Positions 1 through 7,949 of a DNA stretch of 64,000 bases are shown here, in pieces. Both the position numbers and the translations under genes were made by a program. Under the pieces are notes generated by a model. That model was not told the origin of the DNA. It was given only the letters and a program-made list of their open reading frames with translations, and made no database searches. The stretch lies in the NCBI RefSeq assembly GCF_011440395.1, contig NZ_JAAOIX010000006.1:62001-126000 (forward strand), written 5' to 3'. The stretch's first letter is position 1. Each line of letters starts with the position of its first letter. The stretch comes from Pseudomaricurvus alcaniphilus (GTDB lineage Bacteria; Pseudomonadota; Gammaproteobacteria; Pseudomonadales; Cellvibrionaceae).

Positions 1-249
1 TACGCCATGGGTTGGTTTAACCGCATTTTTCACGACGCCATCGAACGTTTTCAAGTGGATTTACGCATCGTTTTCGATGCCTGGGATGAGCGCCTGGGGG
101 TGGAGCTGGATCGGGAATTGATCTGCGAATTTTTGATTCGCTACATTTTGAGCGAGCAACTGGTGAAGTCGACGCCACAGCGGCGCCGGGCACTGCCGAA
201 AAAAATTCGCCGTATGGTACAGGCGATGGTCATCGCCCATCGATTATAG
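1..249 (+). CDS. hypothetical protein, probably the C-terminal end of a gene cut by the window edge
   Basis: An open frame runs from the first base of the window to a TAG stop. The first ATG is at base 7, but the two codons before it are also open, so this may be either a small protein of 80 residues or the tail of a longer one. The visible part is mostly helical, with alternating acidic and hydrophobic residues followed by a basic stretch (RRR, KKIRR). I do not recognise the family; a C-terminal regulator domain is conceivable but not shown. No ribosome binding site can be judged because the upstream sequence is missing. Confidence 0.4.
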   Translation, partial: YAMGWFNRIFHDAIERFQVDLRIVFDAWDERLGVELDRELICEFLIRYILSEQLVKSTPQRRRALPKKIRRMVQAMVIAHRL

Positions 250-347
250 AGTACTAGACTAGGCGCCATTCATAAACGTGTCTATGTCTCCCTCGCTGGC
301 CGGGATCCAGTGCTCTGGTGAGCCGAGGTTCCGTGTGCTGCAAGGTC

Positions 348-367
348 ATCCCCGCGCAGGCGGGGAT
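348..367. repeat. dispersed palindromic repeat (ATCCCCGC/GCGGGGAT hairpin)
   Basis: A perfect 8-bp stem ATCCCCGC/GCGGGGAT with a 4-base loop lies in the gene-free stretch 250-537. It is embedded in a GTCATCCCCGC...GGATCCAGTG context that is widely seen as a dispersed intergenic repeat in proteobacteria. The tail GGGATCCAGTG also occurs at 303-313, so a degenerate second copy may be present. Nothing else in 250-537 looks coding. Confidence 0.55.
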
Positions 368-537
368 CCAGTGAGTACTCGAAATCTATAGACGCCGGAC
401 TGTCACCTGCGCGGAAATAACGGTAAATAATAGCCTAGCCCCTCCTGCAGTTTGACCGTTGGTAAAAGGTAAACACTCTTCAGTTGCGTCGCAGCTGTGG
501 TTCAATTGAGCCCCGATTTTTTACAGAGATAAAAACA

Positions 538-2118
538 ATGCCTACATCTGCCGACTATGACGTTGCCATCATTGGTGGTGGCCACAACGGCCTTACCGCG
601 GCTTGCTACCTGGCCGCCGAAGGAAAAAAAGTTGTGGTGATCGAAGCGCTGGATAAAGCCGGTGGCATGTGCAACTCCGGTTACACACTACCGCAAGCGC
701 CACAACATATGATTCACCCCTGTGCCCTGGATTTGATGTCACTGCGGGTGCACCCCATGGTGCCCGATGAATTGCAGCTTGCCCGCCACGGTTTTCGCCA
801 GGAGCGGATGCTGCCCGGTTATGTGTTCCTGCATCCCGATGGTTCATCGCTGGTGTTTGGCAGTACGCCGGAAGAAACTGCCGCAGAAATACGCCGCTAC
901 TCGGCCAAAGATGCGGAAGAATTCCTCAGTTTGATGCAAGTGGTCAATGCCTTTGTGGATATGGCACTGCCGCAGATGCGGGTCGATCCGGCGCGCTTTA
1001 ATTTCGGCGCCAAGATGGCCTCGCTGGGTGTGTTGTTGAAAAACCTCAAGCTCAAGCCGGAAATTATGGGGCTGGTTAGCAGTCCGGCCTACACCACCAT
1101 CATGGAGCGCTTCGAGCATCCTGTGACCCAGTCGGCACTGTGCTGCCTGCTCGGTGCCGCCGGCCCCATTGCCAATGAGGGCACCGGAATCTATTTTGTC
1201 CTGCTGGGGTTCGTGCAACGCTTTGGGCTCGGCCGTTCCATCGGTGGTATGCAGGCGTTGAGTGACGCGTTTGTCGGTCGCCTCAAGGAAGTGGGTGGCG
1301 AACTGATGTTGTCTACCCGGGTGGAGGAAATCGTTGCCGAGGCGGGTAAAGTCAAAGGGGTGCGCCTGGCCGATGGCCGCATGCTCAATGCCAAAGCGGT
1401 AATTGGTGCTATCCACCCCAAGCCGGCGCTGGAAATGGTGACGGCCGGGGAGATTGAGCGCAAACTACTGACCCGGGTCGCCCTGGCGCCCGCCAACTCC
1501 CACGGTGCCGCACCGGTCAAGGTGGACGTCGCACTCAAAGGTCAAATCAGCTACAAGCGCCACGAGGCGCTGCGTGGCGACGGTGTGAGTTTCCGCAAGA
1601 GTGGTATTATTTTCGGCACCGCCGAGGCGGTGCTGGATAATTTCAAGTGCGCGGCACGGGGCGAAGTATCAAAGCTGCCTTACCAGTGGATTACCGCGCC
1701 CACGGCCATGGACCCCAGTCAGGCCCCGGAAGGCCAGGATGTGGCCTATCTCTACCCGGTAGCCATGCCGGTGCACCCCACCGAGGGCTGGGATGCGATC
1801 CGGGACGAGGTGGCGCAAATGCTGATCGACCAGGCCGCCGAGTATATGGACGGCTTGAAGGAGCACGAAATTGCCCGCAATATCGACGTGCCCATGGATT
1901 GGGAGAAAAAATACAACGTTCACAATGGCTGTGTGGTGCATATCGATACCATGCCCTCCCGCTCCGGCGGTATGCGCCCGGCGGCCGGGCTGGGTGGCGA
2001 TACCCTGCCGGTAGCAGGTCTGTACCTGGGTGGTGCTGGCATCGCACCGGGTGGCGGGGTCAACGGCTTGCCCGGTCGCATTACCGCGGCGCGGGTGTCG
2101 CGCTACTTGAAAAAGTAA
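538..2118 (+). CDS. phytoene-desaturase-like FAD-dependent oxidoreductase (COG1233/PYROXD2-like)
   Basis: The 526-residue protein starts with a beta-alpha-beta FAD-binding motif, GGGHNG at residues 12-17, followed by a conserved acidic VIEA strand end. It closes with the glycine-rich GAGIAPGGGVNGLPG block that forms the second FAD contact in the amine-oxidase/phytoene-desaturase superfamily. Length fits the family. I chose the ATG at 538 because it gives the Rossmann strand directly after the start; an in-frame TTG at 484 would add an implausible Cys/Arg-rich leader. Such proteins desaturate or oxidise hydrophobic substrates, but the substrate is unknown. No other carotenoid genes (crtB, crtE) are nearby, so a carotenoid role is not supported. 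It converges on the TetR gene downstream. Confidence 0.8.
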   Translation: MPTSADYDVAIIGGGHNGLTAACYLAAEGKKVVVIEALDKAGGMCNSGYTLPQAPQHMIHPCALDLMSLRVHPMVPDELQLARHGFRQERMLPGYVFLHPDGSSLVFGSTPEETAAEIRRYSAKDAEEFLSLMQVVNAFVDMALPQMRVDPARFNFGAKMASLGVLLKNLKLKPEIMGLVSSPAYTTIMERFEHPVTQSALCCLLGAAGPIANEGTGIYFVLLGFVQRFGLGRSIGGMQALSDAFVGRLKEVGGELMLSTRVEEIVAEAGKVKGVRLADGRMLNAKAVIGAIHPKPALEMVTAGEIERKLLTRVALAPANSHGAAPVKVDVALKGQISYKRHEALRGDGVSFRKSGIIFGTAEAVLDNFKCAARGEVSKLPYQWITAPTAMDPSQAPEGQDVAYLYPVAMPVHPTEGWDAIRDEVAQMLIDQAAEYMDGLKEHEIARNIDVPMDWEKKYNVHNGCVVHIDTMPSRSGGMRPAAGLGGDTLPVAGLYLGGAGIAPGGGVNGLPGRITAARVSRYLKK

Positions 2119-2146
2119 TTGCCACGGGGCGTGCAGTCAGGCGCGC

Positions 2147-2788
2147 TCAGTGTTTTTCCAGGGCGTTGAGAATCAGGTCGGCGATGTAGGTCTTCCAGCT
2201 TAGTGGTGCCTCATTGTCGGTCGGGTCAAAGCCCCCGACCGCGGATATGAGGTAGCGGCTGGTGAAGGTGCCACTGATCATCAGCGCCGCGGTCGCGAAC
2301 ACATAATTGGGCGGCATCCGATCGTGGAACAGGCCTTCATCGACACCGCGCTGGATGATATCGGTCATTTTTACGGTCAGTAGCGGGCCCATATCCAGCA
2401 CACGGTTGCGAGGCGTGTCGTGATTGTCGTGGTAGCGAATACCTTCGGTGGCCAGGGAGGCCAGCGCCGGGTCCTGCTTGAATTGGTCAAACATCTGGTA
2501 GAGCATGGAGCGCATGGCCTCTCGGGGCGGCAGGTGCTCCAGGTCCAGCTGTGCCAGCTCAGTCATGGCGTGGTAGGAGGACTCGTCCAGCACGCAGGCG
2601 AACAAGTTGTCTTTGCTCAGGTAGTAGTGGTAGATCAGTTGCTTGGTGACGCCGGCCGCTTCGGCGATGGATTGAATATGGGCTTTGTCCAAACCCTTGT
2701 CGGCAAACTCCGCGCGGGCCGCGTCCAGAATACGCTGCATGGTTTCTACCTTGCTCGAGGACTTGGTTTGCTGGACTTTTTTGGTCAT
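2147..2788 (-). CDS. TetR/AcrR family transcriptional regulator
   Basis: The 213-residue protein has a typical N-terminal TetR helix-turn-helix at roughly residues 18-62, with the signature AEAAGVTKQLIYHYYLSKDN, and a longer all-helical ligand-binding domain. It is transcribed away from the P450 gene that starts at 2982, leaving a 193-bp divergent region in which its operator would be expected. I could not find a convincing inverted repeat there. By position it likely controls the P450 operon, its own gene, or both. The ligand is unknown. Confidence 0.9.
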   Translation of the reverse strand: MTKKVQQTKSSSKVETMQRILDAARAEFADKGLDKAHIQSIAEAAGVTKQLIYHYYLSKDNLFACVLDESSYHAMTELAQLDLEHLPPREAMRSMLYQMFDQFKQDPALASLATEGIRYHDNHDTPRNRVLDMGPLLTVKMTDIIQRGVDEGLFHDRMPPNYVFATAALMISGTFTSRYLISAVGGFDPTDNEAPLSWKTYIADLILNALEKH

Positions 2789-2981
2789 GAATTATTTCCC
2801 GCTATGGCCCGGCCCATTGGACCCGCTGTCAAACTTGAGCGCATGCGTTGCGCCGGTCGTTACTCTACCATAGTGACTTGATGCTTCATATGCGGTGTGC
2901 CTTTTCTTGCCACCTCTGCTTGCAAGGCAGCAACTCGGTGGAAAAGTGCATCAATAATAAATACCCAGAGGAACGACCAAT

Positions 2982-4265
2982 ATGACCAAGCCTGCTGCTC
3001 TCGATATCCCACTGAAAGCCTCCTACAACGTCGTCTCCCAGACCTACAAGGGCACGGACATCGACATTCACGAAGTCTGCGAAGCGATGCGCAAGAAAAC
3101 GCCGATTTACGAGGGCGATTTTATTGCCCAGTTTGGCGTGCCCACCAATGCTGGCCTGGCCCAGGGGACCAAACCGACCTTTGCGGTGTTTAACTACGAC
3201 GATGTCATGACGGTATTGCGCGACGCGGACACCTACACCAGCGGCTTTATTTTAAAAGGCTTCGGCGCCGCTTTTGAAGGCGGGCTGTTTATCCTGGGCC
3301 TGGACGGCGAGCAGCATCGCAAGGTGCGTCAATTGCTGCAACCCGCTTTCGTGCCGGCCACGGTGAATAAATGGCGCGGCAAGATGGATCGGGTGATTCG
3401 CGAGGACTTCCTCCAGCCGCTGGTGGCGGACAAGAAAGCCAACCTGATGGATTTCGGGCTCTATTTTCCCATTCGCATTATGTATTCACTGATGGGGTTT
3501 CCCGAGAATGACCCTGAGCAGTACAAGCAGTTTGCCTCCTGGTCACTGCTGATGGCCGGTGCCAACCAGATTGATCCGGACAAAATCGACGAGGCCAAGC
3601 GCCTGGGTATGCTGGCAGCGCAGGGCCTCTACGACGCCATTAAAGAGGTGGTGGTCAAGCGTCGGGAGGAGGGCGCCGAGGGCGAAGACCTGATTGCCCG
3701 CTTGCTGCGTGCGGATAACGAAGGCCAACGTCTCACCGATCACGAAGTGGTGACCTTCGTGCGTTCCCTGCTGCCGGCGGCGGGCGAAACCACCACTCGC
3801 ACCCTGAGCTGCATCCTGGTGATGCTGTTTACCACCCCCGGCCTGCTCGAGCGGGTGCGCGAGGATCGCAGTTTGATTCCGCGTTTGATCGATGAAACAG
3901 TGCGCTACGAGCCGATTGCGACCTTCAAGGTACGGGAGACCTCCCGCGAGGTGGAAATGCACGGGGTCAAGATTCCCAAGGGCTCCTTTGTGCAAGCGAT
4001 GGTGGTGTCGGCTAATCGCGACGAAAAAGTATTTGAAAACCCCCATGAATTTAACATCGACCGCAAGGCGCGGCCGTCGTTTGGTTTCGGTTTTGGACCA
4101 CACATGTGCATTGGCCAGTTTGTTGCCAAGCTGGAACTCAATTGCGCCCTGAACGCGATGCTCGATCTGTACCCCAATATGCGCCTGGACCCGGACTATC
4201 CGGTGCCGAAGATTGAGGGCGCCCAATTGCGCGGGGCCTCCGAAGTGCACGTCATCTGGGATTAA
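2982..4265 (+). CDS. cytochrome P450 (first of two paralogs)
   Basis: A 427-residue soluble bacterial P450. The oxygen-activating I-helix motif AAGETTTR is near residues 265-272, the K-helix ExxR (ETVR) near 305-308, and the haem loop FGFGPHMCIG carries the proximal Cys at about residue 376. No membrane anchor is present, so it should work in the cytosol with a ferredoxin; a P450-type ferredoxin fragment sits at the right edge of the window. The ATG follows AGAGGAACG at a good distance. It closely resembles the P450 at 7950 along the whole length. It probably hydroxylates or epoxidises a hydrophobic substrate. It leads an apparent operon with the genes at 4305 and 5365. Confidence 0.93.
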   Translation: MTKPAALDIPLKASYNVVSQTYKGTDIDIHEVCEAMRKKTPIYEGDFIAQFGVPTNAGLAQGTKPTFAVFNYDDVMTVLRDADTYTSGFILKGFGAAFEGGLFILGLDGEQHRKVRQLLQPAFVPATVNKWRGKMDRVIREDFLQPLVADKKANLMDFGLYFPIRIMYSLMGFPENDPEQYKQFASWSLLMAGANQIDPDKIDEAKRLGMLAAQGLYDAIKEVVVKRREEGAEGEDLIARLLRADNEGQRLTDHEVVTFVRSLLPAAGETTTRTLSCILVMLFTTPGLLERVREDRSLIPRLIDETVRYEPIATFKVRETSREVEMHGVKIPKGSFVQAMVVSANRDEKVFENPHEFNIDRKARPSFGFGFGPHMCIGQFVAKLELNCALNAMLDLYPNMRLDPDYPVPKIEGAQLRGASEVHVIWD

Positions 4266-4304
4266 CCGGTTTTATTTTGAAAAACATAACAAGGGAATAA
4301 CTGC

Positions 4305-5336
4305 ATGCGCTATTTTAAGAATGTTCCACCGCGGGGAGACTTTGCCTACCAGTGCCTGGTCGGCCCGCAAAAAGTCAGTGGCGCCAAACTCGCCGACCTG
4401 CGCGACCATTTCGGCCTCAAGCTGACCAAACACATGCCGTTCGGCAGCATGCGCGACGAGGAGGGCCACATCTACTCTCTGGCGCGGGCCCTGAATGCGC
4501 CCAACAGCACGCCCAACCCGACCAAGTTCATGTACCTGAACACCCGTCTCGACAACAAGAATATACGTATCGATACGGCGAAAATGGAAGGCCGGGCCAC
4601 GACCATGTTTCCAAAGCGCTGGCTGCAGGATGATACCGCACACTGGTCCAACCTGGACGGCGAAGAGGGCGCCGGCTGGCAGATTTCCGCCTCCGGCGAG
4701 CGTTTGAACTGGCGCGAGGATGGCTTGCTGGAGATCTCCGGCAAGCTGCTCGGCGAGGGTTTTCAGTGGTATTTGCCGGGTGAAGACTGGGGCACCTTTT
4801 ACGTATCCCAGGTGTACGATGTGGCGGGTGAGTGCGAAGGTCGCAAGGTCAAGGGCTTCATTGCCCTCGACCAGGCCTGGATGGCCGAAGGTGGCGCCAT
4901 TCACTACCAGAAGGACCTGGTGGTAAACAACAAAATGCATGTGCTCTGGTGGACCTTTGCCACCATCTACAAGGACGGTACCTGGGATCTCGGCTCATTT
5001 ATGGTGGGACACGACAACCTGGGTTACGCCATCTTCCAGAACGAGAAGGGTGAAATTCGCTGCACCACCAACATCGAGGGCGAGGTGCGGCACAAGGATG
5101 GCAGTTACTTTGCGGAAAGCGCCTGTGTGGAATTGGAAAACGGCGAAAAGTGGGAGTTCCTGCCCGATGCTCGCGGCGAAATGATCGATTTCGTCGGTGG
5201 ATTCCCGATCACCGCCCAGCAGGAAGGGCGCTGGCGCCGGGTGGGGGATACCCGCGAACCGGATCGCTGGATCGCCTGGGGAGAGTCCGATCGCCGCAAC
5301 GGCTCCGCCCGCAATGTGCGCGGCAGTGACCTTTAA
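4305..5336 (+). CDS. conserved hypothetical beta-rich protein in a P450 operon
   Basis: A 343-residue soluble protein without signal peptide. It is rich in short alternating strands with many Trp, Tyr and Gly residues (for example WHSNL-like, WWTF, GYAIF and GGFPIT turns), which suggests a lipocalin-like or CrtC/AttH-like beta barrel, or the DUF7064/DUF7065 type found beside catabolic genes; I cannot decide between these. It starts 39 bp after the P450 stop with AAGGGAATA upstream of ATG, and is followed after 28 bp by an NTF2-like gene, so the three are probably co-transcribed. A role in binding or converting the P450 product is inference. No catalytic motif is evident. Confidence 0.7.
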   Translation: MRYFKNVPPRGDFAYQCLVGPQKVSGAKLADLRDHFGLKLTKHMPFGSMRDEEGHIYSLARALNAPNSTPNPTKFMYLNTRLDNKNIRIDTAKMEGRATTMFPKRWLQDDTAHWSNLDGEEGAGWQISASGERLNWREDGLLEISGKLLGEGFQWYLPGEDWGTFYVSQVYDVAGECEGRKVKGFIALDQAWMAEGGAIHYQKDLVVNNKMHVLWWTFATIYKDGTWDLGSFMVGHDNLGYAIFQNEKGEIRCTTNIEGEVRHKDGSYFAESACVELENGEKWEFLPDARGEMIDFVGGFPITAQQEGRWRRVGDTREPDRWIAWGESDRRNGSARNVRGSDL

Positions 5337-5364
5337 CATCCGTCAATTGGAAGGAGAGACAGCA

Positions 5365-5727
5365 ATGAGTGCAGCAACGGCAGAGACAATAACCGCGTTT
5401 ATTCACCAGCAGGTTGCCTGCTGGAACGCCGGTGACAAGGACGGCTTTTTTCAGAGTTATCGCGCTATCGCCACCGGCAACCTGACCATTGAGTATGTGG
5501 GCAAGCACAGCGGTGACGGCTGGCCGATCCTGAAAGGGATGTGGGAGCAAAACCAGCCCAAGATCGATATTGAGGAAGTGGAGATGATCCTCAACGGCAA
5601 CGAAGTCGCCTGCCACAATCGCAATAAACTGAAAGGCAGCGACCTGGCCATTGAGACCATCGAAATCTACCGTTTCGAAGACAATGGCGACCTTCATATC
5701 CGCTATTTTATTCGCCAGCCGGGCTAG
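5365..5727 (+). CDS. NTF2-like (SnoaL-type) small protein
   Basis: A 120-residue alpha+beta cone-fold protein: an N-terminal helix with QQVACWNAGDKDGFF, then strands typical of the NTF2-like superfamily. The start at 5365 follows a strong GGAAGGAGAG site; an upstream in-frame extension to 5197 overlaps the previous gene and is unlikely. It is similar to the protein at 42071 (both share CWN-GDK-GF and a VG strand). The Arg-x-Asp pair of limonene-epoxide hydrolases is not present here (N-R-N instead), so isomerase, cyclase or binding function is possible. Its TAG stop lies exactly in the CTAG flank of the MITE-like element that follows, so the present C-terminus may have been set by that insertion. 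Confidence 0.8.
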   Translation: MSAATAETITAFIHQQVACWNAGDKDGFFQSYRAIATGNLTIEYVGKHSGDGWPILKGMWEQNQPKIDIEEVEMILNGNEVACHNRNKLKGSDLAIETIEIYRFEDNGDLHIRYFIRQPG

Positions 5728-5888
5728 GAGCCTGTCGGACTTAGGGTTGCCCTGCTGCGAAAAAGCCGAGTTTGGCCATTTTTTAACCATTTTCTCGTTA
5801 AATAGAACCACTATTCGCCTCAAAAATGGTTAAAAACTGACTCAAATCGGACTTTCTCTCGCTACGGGCACCTAAGTCCGACAGGCTC
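5728..5888. mobile_element. MITE-like element with 18-bp perfect terminal inverted repeats and CTAG flanks
   Basis: The ends are GAGCCTGTCGGACTTAGG (5728-5745) and its exact reverse complement (5871-5888). Both sides are flanked by CTAG (5724-5727 and 5889-5892), as expected for a 4-bp target duplication. The 161-bp interior is itself a long imperfect palindrome: TTTTTTAACCATTTT near the left pairs with AAAAATGGTTAAAAA near the right. No coding capacity is seen. This is the architecture of a non-autonomous element mobilised by a transposase encoded elsewhere; the parent IS family is not identified. Confidence 0.8.
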
Positions 5889-5960
5889 CTAGGGGTCGCA
5901 GAGCCGGAGCCCTCCTTCATTTGCCGGGAAACCGGTCGAGGGTGGCCGGCATTTTTTAAA

Positions 5961-5987
5961 TTAAACATAATTGCAAAAAGTGTTACA
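5961..5987 (+). promoter_or_regulatory. shared spaced dyad, copy A (TTAAACAT-N9-AAGTGTTA)
   Basis: This site lies 54 bp upstream of the AhpD-like gene. The same two blocks with exactly nine bases between them occur at 7804, 26316, 53644 and 55484. The outer arms form an imperfect inverted repeat (TTRAACA...TGTTWAA). It may be an operator for an unidentified regulator. Confidence 0.5.
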
Positions 5988-6040
5988 TTTATATAGGATC
6001 AAGTGCGTGATAAGACCAATAACGCATCCCGAGCTTGCCT

Positions 6041-6571
6041 ATGCCGCGTATACCACCCCTGCCTGAAACCCTGATAGACGCTGAACTCAAGTCTTCTATT
6101 GCGGAGGCTCGCGCCGAGCGGGTCCTGAGTTCTACCTTACCCCTTGAAGTTTGGGCGCACCGTCCACAGACCGCTTTACCCTGGCTGCAGGCCATGCGCT
6201 CCTTCTATCGCGACAGCCTGCTCGACGACCGTTTACGCGAATTGGTGCGTTTAAAAATAGCCTCCATTACCCGCTGCCAGGCCTGCCAATTGGCCCGCAA
6301 AAGCGAGGCAGTGAGCGAGCTTGATATCGCCTGCCTGGCCTCCGACAGCGACCAGTTCTCGCCCCGCGAACAGGCGGCGCTGCAATTTGCCGAACTGTTC
6401 GCCGCCGATCACCTGGCCATTGGCGACCAGCACTTCGCCAGGCTGCGGGAGCACTTTTCCGACCCCGCCATCGTCGAACTCAATCTGTTTTGTGCACTGA
6501 TGCTGGCCGGGGGGCGGGCGACATTGGTGCTGGATGCGTTCGAGGACCGTACCTTCGAGGACAGCCAGTGA
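6041..6571 (+). CDS. AhpD-like/carboxymuconolactone decarboxylase family protein
   Basis: A 176-residue helical protein with the family core LRELVRLKIASITRCQACQLARK, in which C79 and C82 form the redox CxxC of AhpD-like alkylhydroperoxidases; the family's usual downstream His is not obvious here. The ATG at 6041 was preferred over the TTG two codons earlier. Known members reduce peroxides with a lipoyl or thioredoxin-like partner, or decarboxylate gamma-carboxymuconolactone; the CxxC favours the first. Its last codons overlap the start of the MFS gene (GTGA), so the two are translationally coupled. A shared dyad motif precedes it. Confidence 0.82.
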   Translation: MPRIPPLPETLIDAELKSSIAEARAERVLSSTLPLEVWAHRPQTALPWLQAMRSFYRDSLLDDRLRELVRLKIASITRCQACQLARKSEAVSELDIACLASDSDQFSPREQAALQFAELFAADHLAIGDQHFARLREHFSDPAIVELNLFCALMLAGGRATLVLDAFEDRTFEDSQ

Positions 6572-7791
6572 GCCCTGGATCGGCGCCGGCCGCTGTATTC
6601 CGGCGCACACTTTTGGCACTGGTGCTGTGCCAGGTGGGCCTGCACGCCTGTATGCACGGCATGCGGGTGGCGGTGCCATTGCAGGCTCTAGCGCTGGGTT
6701 ACAGTGCCATGACCGTGGGGGTGCTGGTGGCCATGTTTGCCATTGTTCCGGCTCTGCTGTCGATCGCCTTTGGTCGCTTTACCGATCGCGCTGGCTATCA
6801 CGCCCCGGTGCGCCTGGCGGCGGGGCTGTCCATTACGGCCGGCGTATCCCTGGCGCTCAGCGAGTCGCTGTTCGCGCTCTGCCTGGGGGCGGCCTGCAGC
6901 GGTGCTGGCTCCGGTTTCGGCATGATCGCCATACAGCGCACGGCGAGCAAAATGGCCACGTCCGGGGCCAGTCGCCTGCAGGTGTTCAGCTGGATTGCCC
7001 TGGCACCGTCGGCGGCGGGGCTGCTGGGGCCGCTGCTGGGCGGCAGTTTGATCGATATCTATGGCTACCGTTACGCCTTTGCCGCATTGGGCAGTTTGCC
7101 GCTGCTGACCCTGTTGCTGTCACAGTTGGTGCCGCGCGAAACCAGCGGCGGCAGCGGCGACCGAAAAGCAGCGCCGCGGGGACGGATTCTGGATTTGCTG
7201 GCCCAGGGGCCGATGCGACGCTTGCTGTTTATCAACTGGGTGGTGGTGGCGAGCTGGGATGCTCACGGTTTTGTCATACCGATCCTGGGCCACGAGCGGG
7301 GCTTTAGCGCCACTGCGGTAGGTGGGGTTTTCGCCGCCTTTGGCGCCGCCTCTATTGTGGTGCGGCTGCTTATTCCGCTGCTGTCGAGGTGGTTGTCCGC
7401 CCGCCTGCTGATGCAGGGTTCGGTGGCGCTGGCAGCGCTGGCATTTGCTATCTACCCGCTGCTGCCATCGGCAGGGGCGATGGCCATGTGCGCATTTGCC
7501 TTTGGCCTGGCGCTGGGCGCGGTGCAGCCGTCGATACTGACGACATTGCACGATGTCACCCCCGGCGATCGGCACGGGGAGGCGCTGGCCCTGCGCTCCA
7601 CCTTCACCCAGTCTTCCATGCTGGTGATGCCGCTGCTGTTTGGCGCTGTTGGTGCATCCCTGGGGGCCGGAGTCCTGTTGTGGGTGATGGCGGCGTTGCT
7701 GGGGGCGGGCAGCTGGCAGGTGCAGCGCCTGTTTGCGCCCACCACGGCGGCGCTTGCCAGCGCAGATTTGACCGAAGGTCAAAAGAACTAG
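6568..7791 (+). CDS. MFS transporter
   Basis: A 407-residue, very Leu/Ala/Gly-rich protein with about twelve membrane segments in two halves. The loop after the second segment has the MFS signature GRFTDRAG, and a long hydrophilic loop rich in Arg, Lys and Ser (about residues 190-210) separates the halves. The GTG at 6568 overlaps the TGA of the preceding gene, which fits translational coupling and gives the first membrane helix at once; the frame is open further upstream but overlaps the AhpD-like gene. It should sit in the inner membrane. Substrate unknown; a pathway intermediate or aromatic/terpenoid compound is inference from context. Confidence 0.85.
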   Translation: MSPGSAPAAVFRRTLLALVLCQVGLHACMHGMRVAVPLQALALGYSAMTVGVLVAMFAIVPALLSIAFGRFTDRAGYHAPVRLAAGLSITAGVSLALSESLFALCLGAACSGAGSGFGMIAIQRTASKMATSGASRLQVFSWIALAPSAAGLLGPLLGGSLIDIYGYRYAFAALGSLPLLTLLLSQLVPRETSGGSGDRKAAPRGRILDLLAQGPMRRLLFINWVVVASWDAHGFVIPILGHERGFSATAVGGVFAAFGAASIVVRLLIPLLSRWLSARLLMQGSVALAALAFAIYPLLPSAGAMAMCAFAFGLALGAVQPSILTTLHDVTPGDRHGEALALRSTFTQSSMLVMPLLFGAVGASLGAGVLLWVMAALLGAGSWQVQRLFAPTTAALASADLTEGQKN

Positions 7792-7803
7792 GCTCGATTT
7801 AAG

Positions 7804-7830
7804 TTGAACATAAATAACGAAAGTGTTTAA
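7804..7830 (+). promoter_or_regulatory. shared spaced dyad, copy B (TTGAACAT-N9-AAGTGTTTAA)
   Basis: This is the best-formed copy of the motif, with TTGAACA and TGTTTAA arms separated by 13 bases. It starts 13 bp after the MFS stop and 120 bp before the second P450, so it belongs to the P450 promoter. Confidence 0.5.
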
Positions 7831-7949
7831 ATAAGTTTATCGATAACACGGTTGCCCACGCTCCCCAGGCGTTCCGCGAGAAGTACCTTGTGAAAGTCTC
7901 TGGTGACAGTGCGTAGGCGATAATAATGAATAACTCTGGAGAGAGTCCG

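Noticed and set aside
538-5336. Carotenoid biosynthesis cluster (desaturase-like gene plus a possible CrtC-like protein)
   Set aside because: No phytoene synthase, GGPP synthase or cyclase is present, and the flanking genes are catabolic; the desaturase-like family is far broader than carotenoids.
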